Shown here piece by piece: positions 1 through 8,055 of a stretch of DNA of 64,000 bases. The translations under genes and the position numbers were made by a program. Location: positions 124,001-188,000 of IMG/VR virus record IMGVR_UViG_3300045971_000344. The stretch is one strand, 5' to 3'. Origin of the DNA: a virus. The notes below the pieces were generated by a model. That model made no database searches. It worked only from the letters and a program-made list of their open reading frames with translations, and had not been told where the DNA came from. The first letter of the stretch is position 1. Each line of letters begins with the position of its first letter.

Positions 1-335
1 TTGTCGTACTCAGCTACGTACTGTTTTCTTTGATCCTCATCAGCCTTATCCCAATCTGACTTGTTAAACAGGGTCTGACTATTTTTCTTAGTAGTAGTAC
101 CAGAATCTGAAGGGGAAGTAGATGGCTTAGACGCAGGTGTATCTGGCTTTTTAGGCGCTTCTGCAGGTTTAGTCGCCTCAGGTTTTTTAGGGGCCTCCGC
201 GGTCTTAGCAGTGGGCTTAATATTTTTCTTATGTTTAGGTGATTGTCCACCAGTCTTTTTGGATTGTCGTTTATTCGACAATTCGGTATTAAGGACATTT
301 CCTTTTATCTTAACAGCAGATAGATTCAATTTCAT
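1..335 (-). CDS. Partial Pro/Ala/Lys-rich protein, C-terminus outside window
   Basis: The frame opens at an ATG at 335 and runs off the window edge at 1 without a stop, giving about 111 residues. It starts MKLNLSAVKIKG, a weak match to the leader shared by the neighbouring genes. Residues about 20-85 are a low-complexity linker rich in Lys, Pro, Ala and Thr with repeated APKKP-type units. After this comes a more ordinary acidic segment (DWDKADEDQRKQY). The overlapping 94-codon open frame in another phase is Leu/Arg-rich and looks like a shadow. The linker suggests a structural or tethering protein, but no domain is recognised. Confidence 0.6.
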   Translation of the reverse strand, partial: MKLNLSAVKIKGNVLNTELSNKRQSKKTGGQSPKHKKNIKPTAKTAEAPKKPEATKPAEAPKKPDTPASKPSTSPSDSGTTTKKNSQTLFNKSDWDKADEDQRKQYVAEYD

Positions 336-338
336 AGA

Positions 339-1265
339 CTAATCCTTTAGCGACTCATATTTTTCTTTTAGAAATTCTAACACTGTAGAAGCGTCTCGTA
401 ACTTATGTCGGCGCATATTAGCGATAAAGTCATCCACAATCATTTTTTCTGCCTTAGACCCAGAACGAGAATTGTGTATATTGTTCTCTATAGAGATTTG
501 AATATCTCTTCTATCAGATCCGTAGTATAATCTTGACCTCAAATCATCTGCGTCTTCTGAAAGAACATCTCCACAGTTTTTCTTAAAAAGCTCATTTATT
601 AGGTCCACGTATCCTCTAGATGAAGTAAATCCTTTTGTTGCCTTGTTTTTGTTCTGCACCATATAAGCGTTGTAATCCTTATAGAAATAAATAGGGATAC
701 CATAGGCGGTTCCATATTCACCTATCTTTCTATACATCTTAGCAAAGTCATAATACTTATCGAATTCTTTGCTTGTCAATTCTCTCTTTTTGTCAATACT
801 TATAACTGCGTACTCACAAAGGTTTATGTGGACCTCAGTTATATACTTATTTAGGGGCTTTATAGTTGGTTCTGTAGAGTAAATGCGATCCTCATTCTCT
901 TGATACCTAAGTGGTGCCTCATCATCTGAAGATCCATTTCGGAATTCTCTACCCCAGTAATCTACGGATTCACCTGAGTATTTCTCTGCGAGCTTATGTC
1001 CGTTAATTACCAAGCAACAAGCCCAATCCGGACTTGCCTGTCGTGCGTATCCTCCAAACTTAACCCTAGACATAGACAAAAAGTAAGGTTTAAACTTCTT
1101 GGACTTATTTGTTCTATCTGAAGATGTACCTAGGTTATTGGTCAAGTGTATGTTATTGTCTTCCATTATATTTACAAGTTTATCCACAGTAGTATTATGG
1201 TACACGATAGGAGATATACCTGCCAGTTCTGTATTAGTGTTAACATGTACTTTATTTATCTTCAT
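339..1265 (-). CDS. Putative ADP-ribosyltransferase-like phage protein with leader-like N-terminus
   Basis: 308 residues. The start codon overlaps the stop of the upstream gene by 4 bases (ATGA), which implies translational coupling. After the leader-like MKINKVHVNT come VYHNTT (His23), then a helix, LSMSR (63-67), a CCLVINGHKL strand near 84-93, and ENEDRI followed by a PLNKYITEVHI segment. This layout (H-x-T, S-x-x-R, E-x-R-I) is one I recall from many large phages, where it is usually annotated hypothetical and resembles the ART fold. No enzymatic activity can be proven from the sequence. The function is an inference from the motif order and from the ART-rich neighbourhood. Confidence 0.5.
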   Translation of the reverse strand: MKINKVHVNTNTELAGISPIVYHNTTVDKLVNIMEDNNIHLTNNLGTSSDRTNKSKKFKPYFLSMSRVKFGGYARQASPDWACCLVINGHKLAEKYSGESVDYWGREFRNGSSDDEAPLRYQENEDRIYSTEPTIKPLNKYITEVHINLCEYAVISIDKKRELTSKEFDKYYDFAKMYRKIGEYGTAYGIPIYFYKDYNAYMVQNKNKATKGFTSSRGYVDLINELFKKNCGDVLSEDADDLRSRLYYGSDRRDIQISIENNIHNSRSGSKAEKMIVDDFIANMRRHKLRDASTVLEFLKEKYESLKD

Positions 1266-1531
1266 AAGTTATCCCTAAATTCCCTATCATTTTTGACCCA
1301 CCTGTCTACTTCCTCTTTAGTTACATCTGCAGGTTTGTGTTTACTACATCTAAAACAGAGTAGTTTCTTCCCTGCCTTTGCTTCAGCTTTTTTAACTTCC
1401 TCGTAGTGGTAACACTCTAAAACAACTATATAGAGCGTACCTTTTGGTACTAATTTACTTACTACGTGTATTATTTTTCTTTTTGGAGTGACTGTAGGTT
1501 TCTCATCTACAGCGATAACTGTCTTTCTCAT
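1262..1531 (-). CDS. Small leader-bearing protein with Cys/His cluster
   Basis: 89 residues from an ATG at 1531, preceded by an AAGGTG ribosome-binding site. An upstream GTG would add three residues but fits the site less well. The protein begins MRKTVIAVDEK, one of the clearest copies of the shared leader. The rest holds ECYHYEE and, 17 residues on, CFRCSKHK, so Cys and His residues are spaced as in a small zinc-binding fold. It lies between a 34-residue membrane peptide and the ART-like gene, overlapping the latter by 4 bases. No family is recognised. Confidence 0.7.
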   Translation of the reverse strand: MRKTVIAVDEKPTVTPKRKIIHVVSKLVPKGTLYIVVLECYHYEEVKKAEAKAGKKLLCFRCSKHKPADVTKEEVDRWVKNDREFRDNL

Positions 1532-1532
1532 C

Positions 1533-1637
1533 TTAATCACCTTTATTTTTGTATCGGTCCAAACCCCAAGCTATAACTGCACAAATTGCTAGGGCTACAA
1601 GGACCACCCCTATCATTCCATTTTCTGAGAGTGTCAT
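1533..1637 (-). CDS. Short single-span membrane peptide (34 aa)
   Basis: An ATG at 1637 with a GGGAG ribosome-binding site 8 bases upstream opens a 34-residue frame. It encodes a short N-terminus, one strongly hydrophobic stretch (GMIGVVLVALAICAVIAWGL) and a basic/acidic tail. The stop lies 1 base upstream of the next start, so the peptide sits within the operon. It probably inserts in the inner membrane with its charged tail in the cytoplasm. It has no leader of the neighbouring type. The function is unknown. Confidence 0.6.
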   Translation of the reverse strand: MTLSENGMIGVVLVALAICAVIAWGLDRYKNKGD

Positions 1638-1650
1638 AGTTGTTCTCCCT

Positions 1651-1662
1651 TATATAAATTAT
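1651..1662 (-). promoter_or_regulatory. Repeated AT-rich motif, possible promoter
   Basis: The 12-base string TATATAAATTAT (plus-strand reading) lies just upstream of the 34-residue peptide gene. It recurs exactly upstream of the structural gene that starts at 50569. Both copies lie in gaps before minus-strand genes, as a phage promoter element would. With two copies in AT-rich DNA the evidence is thin. Confidence 0.25.
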
Positions 1663-1666
1663 TGGC

Positions 1667-2161
1667 TTAGTCTAGATGTAATGGAGAGATGTCCTTTGCA
1701 TTTTTAAGGTCCTCTTCAGTAAGGTGCTTACGTTTTAGTCCGATTAAGAACTTGCCTAAACTTTGTTTAACCGGAGGAAGTATACCCACTATTTGGTCAG
1801 GGCTAACAGTACCTTCTTTCATGAGCCATCGACCTAAGCCGTTAGAAGACTCATGGTGTTTGTCTTGAACGTACTGACTTTTATCGTCTTTGAACTTAAT
1901 TATGGACAATACTGTATAGTCCTTTTCTTGATTTATGGCCCAACACGCCTTCATTACCCACGCTACCGCGTCTACCAAGTCTTCAAAGGCATAGACATAC
2001 CCCTTTTTACTCAAACGCCCACCAAATTGATTCTTTGTAAAACCCAGGCTACTCTTATTAGGTATTAATCCTGTTTTAAGTATCTTCTTAGCGTTCTTCG
2101 TATCCGTTACATGGTACAATACGCTGTCTTCTGATGATATTGTTATACGTTTGATCTTCAT
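1667..2161 (-). CDS. ART-fold-like small protein
   Basis: 164 residues starting MKIKRITISSED, a variant of the shared leader. LYHVTD (His17), AKKILKTGLIP (25-35), VYAFEDLVDAVAW (56-68) and a TVLSIIKF strand follow, ending with SPDQIVGILPP. This order (H-x-T, helix plus G-L-x-P, aromatic strand plus Ala-rich helix, Ile-rich C-terminal strand) matches small single-domain proteins of the ART / RNA 2'-phosphotransferase-like fold. The assignment rests on pattern, not on a recognised named family. No catalytic Glu can be picked with confidence. Confidence 0.55.
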   Translation of the reverse strand: MKIKRITISSEDSVLYHVTDTKNAKKILKTGLIPNKSSLGFTKNQFGGRLSKKGYVYAFEDLVDAVAWVMKACWAINQEKDYTVLSIIKFKDDKSQYVQDKHHESSNGLGRWLMKEGTVSPDQIVGILPPVKQSLGKFLIGLKRKHLTEEDLKNAKDISPLHLD

Positions 2162-2205
2162 GAGTTACTCTCCTCCTACTATTTTCTAAAAGTACAAGAT
2201 AATCT

Positions 2206-2841
2206 TTATACAAGCTTTTTGAAATACTGCGCTACAATAGACGCACCAACTCTTGACTTTGTATAAGTATCACTAAGTATTTTCATAAAAATAACCTCGT
2301 CTGGAGAGATCCCTTTCATGCTCTCGCCCCTTTTCTTTCTTCTTTGTTCCTCTATAACCCAAGCCTCTGGGTACTTTTTAGCCGTAAACTTTTCGGCCCT
2401 TATATGTACAGTCTCGTATTTACTTTTTTCGTCCCATCGTGCGGCTGACCCATGAACTATGAACTCTGCTAGAGAAGCAAAGTGTTCATTCGGGTCTTTT
2501 AGGTGCTCTTGTTTGCAAAGATCTAGAAATAGCTTCTTGTCACTTTCACTTACTTTAGTCTTGCCCTTACGATGCCATAAGTGGTGTGCAAGTTCATGTG
2601 TTAATACTTGAACCATTCGTGTACTGTTCTTTACATCAGCCCCTATACATATTGTGTCTTTAGGTTTAAGCCAGTACTCGGATCCCTGTATATTGGAGCA
2701 ACAAATTGAAATAGGTTCAACTATGTTGACCTTTAAGCCTAACTTTGGTTCCAACTTGTTTAAGGCTCTTATTTTAGTTTCTGTTGGACTATAGTAACCA
2801 TCTCTTCTAAATAGACTTTGTATAAAGTTTACCTTGCTCAT
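2206..2841 (-). CDS. HExxH zinc metallopeptidase-like protein
   Basis: 211 residues. The motif HELAHH (His82, Glu83, His86) is a classic zincin zinc-binding helix. It is followed by a helix with NEHFASLAEF (118-127), which probably supplies the third ligand. The N-terminus MSKVNFIQSLF differs from the shared leader. No signal peptide or membrane segment is seen, so it would act in the cytoplasm or inside the capsid. It sits among ART-like genes in the same transcript. This is one of three distinct HExxH proteins in 11 kb; the substrate is unknown. Confidence 0.7.
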   Translation of the reverse strand: MSKVNFIQSLFRRDGYYSPTETKIRALNKLEPKLGLKVNIVEPISICCSNIQGSEYWLKPKDTICIGADVKNSTRMVQVLTHELAHHLWHRKGKTKVSESDKKLFLDLCKQEHLKDPNEHFASLAEFIVHGSAARWDEKSKYETVHIRAEKFTAKKYPEAWVIEEQRRKKRGESMKGISPDEVIFMKILSDTYTKSRVGASIVAQYFKKLV

Positions 2842-2856
2842 TATTTACTCCAATAC

Positions 2857-4089
2857 TCATCCGTTATTATTATTCTTAAAAATATTTACAATCTTGTCGC
2901 TTAAGGGTATCTTCTTAGATGAAAGCATATTAAATATACTTGTATCGCCCCAAGTTGCAATAGCTTCAAGCATTTTTTCAGTCAGGTCAACTTTTTTCTG
3001 AAGTAAGAATCTTACAGAATCGTTAATATCCCCGATTATGCAGTTGATAATAACATCTTCTTCTGGAACAATTCCGTTATCTAAAAACGTCCACAAAATA
3101 TCAGGCTTGTACTTACTAGCTTCTAAGCGTAATGCGTGGCAAACAGGGATGTTATTCCTTATCAAGATCGCGATTGAACCTGGATCATTTTTTATGGCCG
3201 CGGCCTTTACTGCCTCACTAGGGATAATTCCTCTTTTAATAATATATTCTATGTCCCAACCCTTTTTCTTAACCTCAGCAAGTTGGACGCTCTCACTTGG
3301 GTTAGAGTGTACTTTTAGTAAACTCGAAGGGCCTGTGTAGTCCTTATTTAAGCACTCTCCTATTACAGTAAATGCCTGTCGCGTCAAAAATACCGCCTGA
3401 AGTGGCTCCGCGTTATGAATAATTCCTCTCTTAGATTTATCTGCAAACCCAGAGTATCCACACTGTCGCAATAGCCAATTCCACTTAGTAGCTTTGGAAA
3501 GAGCGTTTCCATTAGTTAAATCCGAAGCTAGCATCCTACTAAGGTTCCAAAAGATTGATGAAGGATTTTGCTCATGTGCAGAGCTTCTAGCACCTTTCAA
3601 CTTTTCAGCATACGCTTCCTCAAGTAGATTATAAGCATTATCCTTTACTTCTTTTTTAGTTTTACCTGTATAATCTATCTCATGCTCCATTTGTTTCCAA
3701 CACTCATCCATAAAAATCTTTTTTAACTTCTTAAAGTCCTTATCAAACTTATTGGATCCATACTCGGTATATAGATCATTAACAAATGATTGCTTGTCTT
3801 TTACTCTAACTACCCAAATATGTGGCTGAGTAGCAGCAAAAGGTAAACGGGTTAACGTCTTATGTATATCTATTCCATACTCTTCCCAACAGGCCTGAAG
3901 AGGGTAAGTATAAATTCCTACCGGAGTATTATATATCGACTTTGGGTTAATACCAAGCTTGTCAATTGCAGTAAAGCTAATATAAACATCTGGATCGTCT
4001 TTCCACTTAGACAAATATTCATAGGCACTAATCTTTTTGTTTACTTTAAGATTTACGCGTGCCGAGATCTCTACATTAGTTATTTTCAT
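2857..4089 (-). CDS. ART-like paralogue A with ankyrin-like C-terminus
   Basis: 410 residues; first of three paralogues (the others start at 5978 and 12038). Shared landmarks are a leader (MKITNVEISAR), YISFT, D-K-x-G-I-N-P, TPVGIYTYPL, PHIWVVRVK, a WNLSR helix, then WNWLLRQCGYSGFAD and AEPLQAVFLT with Glu228. H/S-type, G-I-Y and Glu-x-x-Q elements in this order suggest the ART fold. Only this copy has residues about 275-410 built from roughly 33-residue helical repeats (SIAILIRNNIP, SVRFLLQKKVD, SIFNMLSSKKIP) like ankyrin repeats, so it may bind a protein partner. Biochemical activity is inferred. Confidence 0.6.
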   Translation of the reverse strand: MKITNVEISARVNLKVNKKISAYEYLSKWKDDPDVYISFTAIDKLGINPKSIYNTPVGIYTYPLQACWEEYGIDIHKTLTRLPFAATQPHIWVVRVKDKQSFVNDLYTEYGSNKFDKDFKKLKKIFMDECWKQMEHEIDYTGKTKKEVKDNAYNLLEEAYAEKLKGARSSAHEQNPSSIFWNLSRMLASDLTNGNALSKATKWNWLLRQCGYSGFADKSKRGIIHNAEPLQAVFLTRQAFTVIGECLNKDYTGPSSLLKVHSNPSESVQLAEVKKKGWDIEYIIKRGIIPSEAVKAAAIKNDPGSIAILIRNNIPVCHALRLEASKYKPDILWTFLDNGIVPEEDVIINCIIGDINDSVRFLLQKKVDLTEKMLEAIATWGDTSIFNMLSSKKIPLSDKIVNIFKNNNNG

Positions 4090-4092
4090 AGC

Positions 4093-4932
4093 CTACGTTC
4101 TCCAATAAGTTACTTTCAATCTTTTAGCATTTTTTGCCCACCAGTTATGTGCAAGAACGTTTACCGTAGGTATCCAATATTTTTTATAATATTTTGGAGC
4201 CAGTACTTTTAGATTTTCAAGTTTATGAATTTCGTTCCAAATATAGGTCTCTATTTCATCAGTACCACTACCCATTAAGGCGTTTACTCCGGATAAGTTT
4301 TCTCCATAAGCTTTAAGATTCTCTGGACTAGTCGAGAATACCCAAGATATACTTTGTGGAGAACATACTATATTTAAAGGAAACTGATGTAAATAAATCA
4401 TATCCTTTCCGTGCAGGTAACTAAAGCTACAAGGGTCATAGCCCTTTTTTATCTTATTTGGATGATTATGTAAAGTAGCTAATCTAGTAGAGCCATATTT
4501 TTCTATGGTCTTAGCGGAAGCTGGGTCTAGACTTACGGATTTATTAGTCCCACTTGTTGCGTATGCTATAATCTTCCCTGTTTCTAAATCAAAAAAGTAG
4601 ACATGCTCTCTGGATTTATTTCGGATTTCTTCTACCTTAGCTAACACTGACGCTAGTAACTTTGGACTTAATTTCGCAGGGGTTGTCTTTATAGGTTTTG
4701 GAAGACCTTCTTCTATAGCTTTTGGCATTGTAGCATCTAACAATTTAACCGGCTTAGCATAGACCTCTTCAATTACGGTTTCAAAGACTCCATTAAAGGG
4801 TCCATTATTAGCTTTTAGCCACCTTTTAAGTTCAGCAGTAGCTTTTGCTTTATTTAAGCCCTGTTTTTTCCATTCAATTAATAATGGACGAATATCGGCT
4901 TTTGTTACTCTAGCTAATACTATCTTTCTCAT
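4093..4932 (-). CDS. Leader-bearing JAB/MPN-like domain protein
   Basis: 279 residues from an ATG at 4932. That start overlaps the previous stop as ATGA and begins with the shared leader MRKIVLARVTK, so I prefer it to an upstream start that would add 14 residues. After an N-terminal helical region come VYFFDLETGKII (111-122), TLHNHP (His155, His157) and a PCSFSYLHGKD segment with Ser169/Ser171 and Asp177. This resembles the H-x-H...S-x-x-D metal site of JAB/MPN isopeptidases or their relatives in secreted toxins, though the Ser-to-Asp spacing is not canonical. It may cleave an isopeptide or other amide bond in the host; this is inferred. Confidence 0.5.
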   Translation of the reverse strand: MRKIVLARVTKADIRPLLIEWKKQGLNKAKATAELKRWLKANNGPFNGVFETVIEEVYAKPVKLLDATMPKAIEEGLPKPIKTTPAKLSPKLLASVLAKVEEIRNKSREHVYFFDLETGKIIAYATSGTNKSVSLDPASAKTIEKYGSTRLATLHNHPNKIKKGYDPCSFSYLHGKDMIYLHQFPLNIVCSPQSISWVFSTSPENLKAYGENLSGVNALMGSGTDEIETYIWNEIHKLENLKVLAPKYYKKYWIPTVNVLAHNWWAKNAKRLKVTYWRT

Positions 4933-5978
4933 AACGTGCCCTTTTCTTTTAGGTCTACCAAGATTTCTTTCCAAAGACTTCCTGTTAATCCTTTAGACAC
5001 TAGCTTTTTAGACAGTATACTCAATTGTGAAACAGTTAATTGAGATAAAAATTTCTGTTTATTACCCACGAATTTTATACCAAAAGGCTGAGCCGAGGTT
5101 ACACCTAAAATATAGTGTAAAAGCATTTTTAGTGATCTACCTTTTTCGTACCCATCAAGATCAAGACACTCGTCTTCAGTCTTAAGGAGTTCTATTAGGT
5201 CGACTGGTGATTTAACTAGCTTTGGTGGGTCTTGGTGATTCGCTACATTTTTTATTTTAGTAATAACTGTAAAAGCCTTGGCTGTTAGGAATATTGCCTG
5301 AATAGGTTCACCTTCATGAATAAACGCTTTTCCACTTTTATCTGCGAAGCCATCGTACCCACAAAATCTCAATAAAGTATTCCATTTTGTTATTTTCTTT
5401 ATACCGCTGTCTTCACCGGTTAAAGCTTCGGCTAGGCTCTCAACAAAACTCCAAAAAGCAAACGCAATGGATTTATACTCTTTACTATAACGCTCGATTA
5501 AGTAATCATAATCTTCGTCTACGCTATCAAAAACCTTCTTTTCGTTCTTAATAGCTCTTAAGCAACTCAGTTTCTTTTCTTTACCATTCTCCTTTAATTC
5601 AAGGTAAAAAGATTTGAGCTTTTGAGCATCGGCTTTGAAGTTGTCTAATTTATAACTGGTCTTCATATCGTGAATAAAATTAGCACCAGGCCTTACTTTT
5701 ATTACCCAGATGTACGGACGGTCACCAGCATACGGAATTGCGCTTATGGTCCACGATTCTAATTCATTGTCTTGAAAGATTTGTTTTAAAGGATAAGCGT
5801 AGATACCTAGTGGGGTCTCATAGTCTGCCCGTGGATTAATCCCAATTTTATCTTCATAAGTAAAGCTAATATAGACATTTGGATCATTTTTATACTTCTT
5901 AAGTTCTTCATAAGGGTTTACCTTAGGATTGAGCTTTGGATTAGACCTAGAAGAAACTTCTACCCAGTGTATTCGCAT
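4929..5978 (-). CDS. ART-like paralogue B
   Basis: 349 residues; the second member of the paralogous trio. It begins MRIHWVEVSSRSNPKLNP and keeps YISFT, D-K-I-G-I-N-P, TPLGIYAYPL, PYIWVIKVR, WNTLLRFCGYDGFAD and GEPIQAIFLT (Glu224). The C-terminal 110 residues are helical and do not match those of the other two copies. That suggests a common N-terminal catalytic module with swapped tails. Its stop overlaps the JAB-like gene by 4 bases. The ART assignment is tentative; the paralogy is plain. Confidence 0.6.
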   Translation of the reverse strand: MRIHWVEVSSRSNPKLNPKVNPYEELKKYKNDPNVYISFTYEDKIGINPRADYETPLGIYAYPLKQIFQDNELESWTISAIPYAGDRPYIWVIKVRPGANFIHDMKTSYKLDNFKADAQKLKSFYLELKENGKEKKLSCLRAIKNEKKVFDSVDEDYDYLIERYSKEYKSIAFAFWSFVESLAEALTGEDSGIKKITKWNTLLRFCGYDGFADKSGKAFIHEGEPIQAIFLTAKAFTVITKIKNVANHQDPPKLVKSPVDLIELLKTEDECLDLDGYEKGRSLKMLLHYILGVTSAQPFGIKFVGNKQKFLSQLTVSQLSILSKKLVSKGLTGSLWKEILVDLKEKGTL

Positions 5979-5986
5979 ATACTCTC

Positions 5987-6793
5987 CTACTTAGTATATT
6001 TTAACAAATGAGTTAACGCTTTATTTGGATCTTTAAAAACCTTCCCATCTTCTGAAATAGAGTAATCAACTATGTTTTTAGGTGTAACAACCTGTGGCTT
6101 ATTTTTAATAAGTATTTCGTGTTCATTACCCCAGCGCATCCCGTTAGCCATAAAGCTATCAAAGTCCTTCTCGTCTAAGTAATGCCTAAACAGGTCTTCA
6201 ATGTTTAAAAGAACATCAGGACCTTTAAGTTTCTCTTTAAGTATTATCGCAGATTCATTACGGTTCCTAGGTTGCCACCCAGCAAACTTTCTTGCTATAT
6301 ACTGTTCAGGACTCCAACTAGCCAGTTTACAATCTCTAAGAGAAAGAGATCCTTTTTCTAATAAAGATTTAAGAACTTCGTCTTTTAAAACTATACCTCT
6401 ATAACAGGTTTTAGGCGGAGCAGATCTAAAGATAGCTGGAGGGTTTATATTCATAATAAGGTCCACTAACTCTGGGTTATCATTTTTACCAAAGTCAGAC
6501 CATAGAATTGCCGCGTGTAAACATTTAACCTCTTCTTTAGTTGGGTCTGGTAGGACCAAAAATCGCCAAAACTGAGCATCAGCACAATAATCGGCCAACT
6601 TTTGGACTTCTTTGTCTGTCTTTACTTTTTGCTTTGATGAAGACAGTCCTAGTCTGTGCCAAGTTCCTGCCTTTGGTCCACGTACATAAAATCCGGTATC
6701 TCCGTAGCCACACGCTGAAAAGAAAAAATTTATTTTAGTCGTGTCTACTGCTTGAGATTTCTTTTTGACCGCGGCAATAACAATCTTTCTCAT
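5987..6793 (-). CDS. Alt/VIP2-type mono-ADP-ribosyltransferase (R-S-E class) with shared leader
   Basis: 268 residues starting MRKIVIAAVKKK. All three R-S-E signatures are visible in order: CYRG with Arg132, the strand-helix ASWSPEQYIARKFA with Ser159-Trp-Ser161, and the NEHEILI motif with Glu224-His-Glu226 (E-x-E). This class, which includes T4 Alt, ModA and ModB and several bacterial toxins, transfers ADP-ribose from NAD to protein side chains, often arginine. T4 Alt is packaged in the head and modifies host RNA polymerase at infection. This gene is a good candidate for a similar early role, though the target is unknown. The first about 110 residues are an unassigned N-terminal domain. Confidence 0.8.
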   Translation of the reverse strand: MRKIVIAAVKKKSQAVDTTKINFFFSACGYGDTGFYVRGPKAGTWHRLGLSSSKQKVKTDKEVQKLADYCADAQFWRFLVLPDPTKEEVKCLHAAILWSDFGKNDNPELVDLIMNINPPAIFRSAPPKTCYRGIVLKDEVLKSLLEKGSLSLRDCKLASWSPEQYIARKFAGWQPRNRNESAIILKEKLKGPDVLLNIEDLFRHYLDEKDFDSFMANGMRWGNEHEILIKNKPQVVTPKNIVDYSISEDGKVFKDPNKALTHLLKYTK

Positions 6794-6799
6794 AGCTTA

Positions 6800-7462
6800 C
6801 TACTCCACATGAGGTAGATACCGCAACTGCTGGTAACGACCTTTATTTTGTTTTATGAAATTCTCTGCCTTGACCTTACTAATATTGCGCTTAGTAGTAT
6901 ACCAATCTCCACAGTCATAATACTGGACGTCAAAAGTAGATACTACCTTTATGTAAAACATAGCGCTATAGGACCTATGTGTCCGCCCGTCTTTTGTCTT
7001 CCACGTCCAGATTGGATAGGACCCATCATAAAATCCATCATGTCCTAAGAAAACAACCTTCTCATATTTTCGGTAATCAATACTCGACCTAACATAGACC
7101 TTATCCATTCTAGTTAGGTCCTTAGGATTTGTAGCAATATATTCCTTAGTAGGCTTATAAATCAAATTATGGTCAAACTCTATAAACTTTACATTAGGCT
7201 CATCATAGTAAAAATCTTCAGCATCGGTTCCTTCAAGATCTGTTGTTACTGCCTCGCCTTCACACGGACCAACGCCTACTCCTGTCTGTCCATCGCATTT
7301 TACTATATAGAAATTCAGGTCCTCAAGAGATTCTGCAAAGGTATACTCCGCCTTAAGTAATTTCTTTCTCAGGTCTTCTACGATATGCTTATCTACATCT
7401 TGATACCGTACGTGCTTACATACGATCTTTGACTTAGCTTTAGCTATAATGATCTTTCTCAT
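6800..7462 (-). CDS. Leader-bearing protein of unknown function
   Basis: 220 residues beginning MRKIIIAKAKSK, a very clear leader copy. The rest is rich in Tyr, Asp and Lys, with no transmembrane segment and no motif I recognise. The middle is acidic (GTDAEDFYYDEP, 78-89). The C-terminal third is strand-rich (SAMFYIKVVSTF) followed by a basic helix (NISKVKAENFIKQNKGR). It starts in an ATGA overlap with the metallopeptidase gene upstream and lies just before the R-S-E transferase gene, so the three are probably translated together. Confidence 0.65.
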   Translation of the reverse strand: MRKIIIAKAKSKIVCKHVRYQDVDKHIVEDLRKKLLKAEYTFAESLEDLNFYIVKCDGQTGVGVGPCEGEAVTTDLEGTDAEDFYYDEPNVKFIEFDHNLIYKPTKEYIATNPKDLTRMDKVYVRSSIDYRKYEKVVFLGHDGFYDGSYPIWTWKTKDGRTHRSYSAMFYIKVVSTFDVQYYDCGDWYTTKRNISKVKAENFIKQNKGRYQQLRYLPHVE

Positions 7463-8055
7463 ATAATAACCCCTATAGCTTGCTTATACCAGTTTTTAAA
7501 TGTAGTATTCTCTAACAGGTCCAAACAACCCAGTGTAAGTAACTGTGGATAAAATTCATGCTTATGAGTTAGTGCATAATGCTCCTCAGAGGACATCTTT
7601 CCTAGTATAGGCGTAAACCACTGCTTAATTTGATAATGGCTAAGTTGTAAAAAATAATTATTAGAGTAAAAACACTTAAGCCATTCTTCATTCTGAGCGA
7701 GCGGTGAGTCTAACAAAGAATGTAGAAGCTTGTACTCTTTTGAGATCTCATTATCTATGTGGTCATTAAATTTACTATGCAAGAACTCATGCACTATAAC
7801 TAATGCAGGTGTCCAAGGTTTATCCTCAAAAACTTCTATGTTTATAATAATTTGACTTCCTGTCCACTCTCCTTGTGAAGCTCCTAGGTCTTTATACTTT
7901 TTTAGGCAAAAGTTCTTTGAAGAAATTATGTTCTTTATTACGGCCGAAAGTTTCGGATCTTTAATCAGGCCAGGTATTTTAGTAAAAGTTTCTTGTGCTA
8001 AATTAAGGTATTTTTCTCTAATTGCTTCAGGTAAATACCCTACTTTTATCTTCAT
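7459..8055 (-). CDS. HExxH metallopeptidase-like protein
   Basis: 198 residues. A strand (IIINIEVFED) precedes the helix ALVIVHEFLHSKF, in which His89, Glu90 and His93 form an HExxH zinc site. The following acidic stretch (HIDNEISKEY) could supply a third ligand. The N-terminus MKIKVGYLPEAIREKY is only weakly leader-like. Both ends overlap neighbours by 4 bases, tying it to the PARP-like gene upstream and the unknown leader gene downstream. Its sequence is unlike the other two HExxH proteins here, so they are separate acquisitions. The substrate is unknown. Confidence 0.65.
   Translation of the reverse strand: MKIKVGYLPEAIREKYLNLAQETFTKIPGLIKDPKLSAVIKNIISSKNFCLKKYKDLGASQGEWTGSQIIINIEVFEDKPWTPALVIVHEFLHSKFNDHIDNEISKEYKLLHSLLDSPLAQNEEWLKCFYSNNYFLQLSHYQIKQWFTPILGKMSSEEHYALTHKHEFYPQLLTLGCLDLLENTTFKNWYKQAIGVII

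Noticed and set aside
14-298. 94-codon Leu/Arg-rich open frame on the minus strand
   Set aside because: It overlaps a better frame (1-335) with an in-frame ATG and a sensible Lys/Pro/Ala linker; its composition is that of a shifted reading of that linker.
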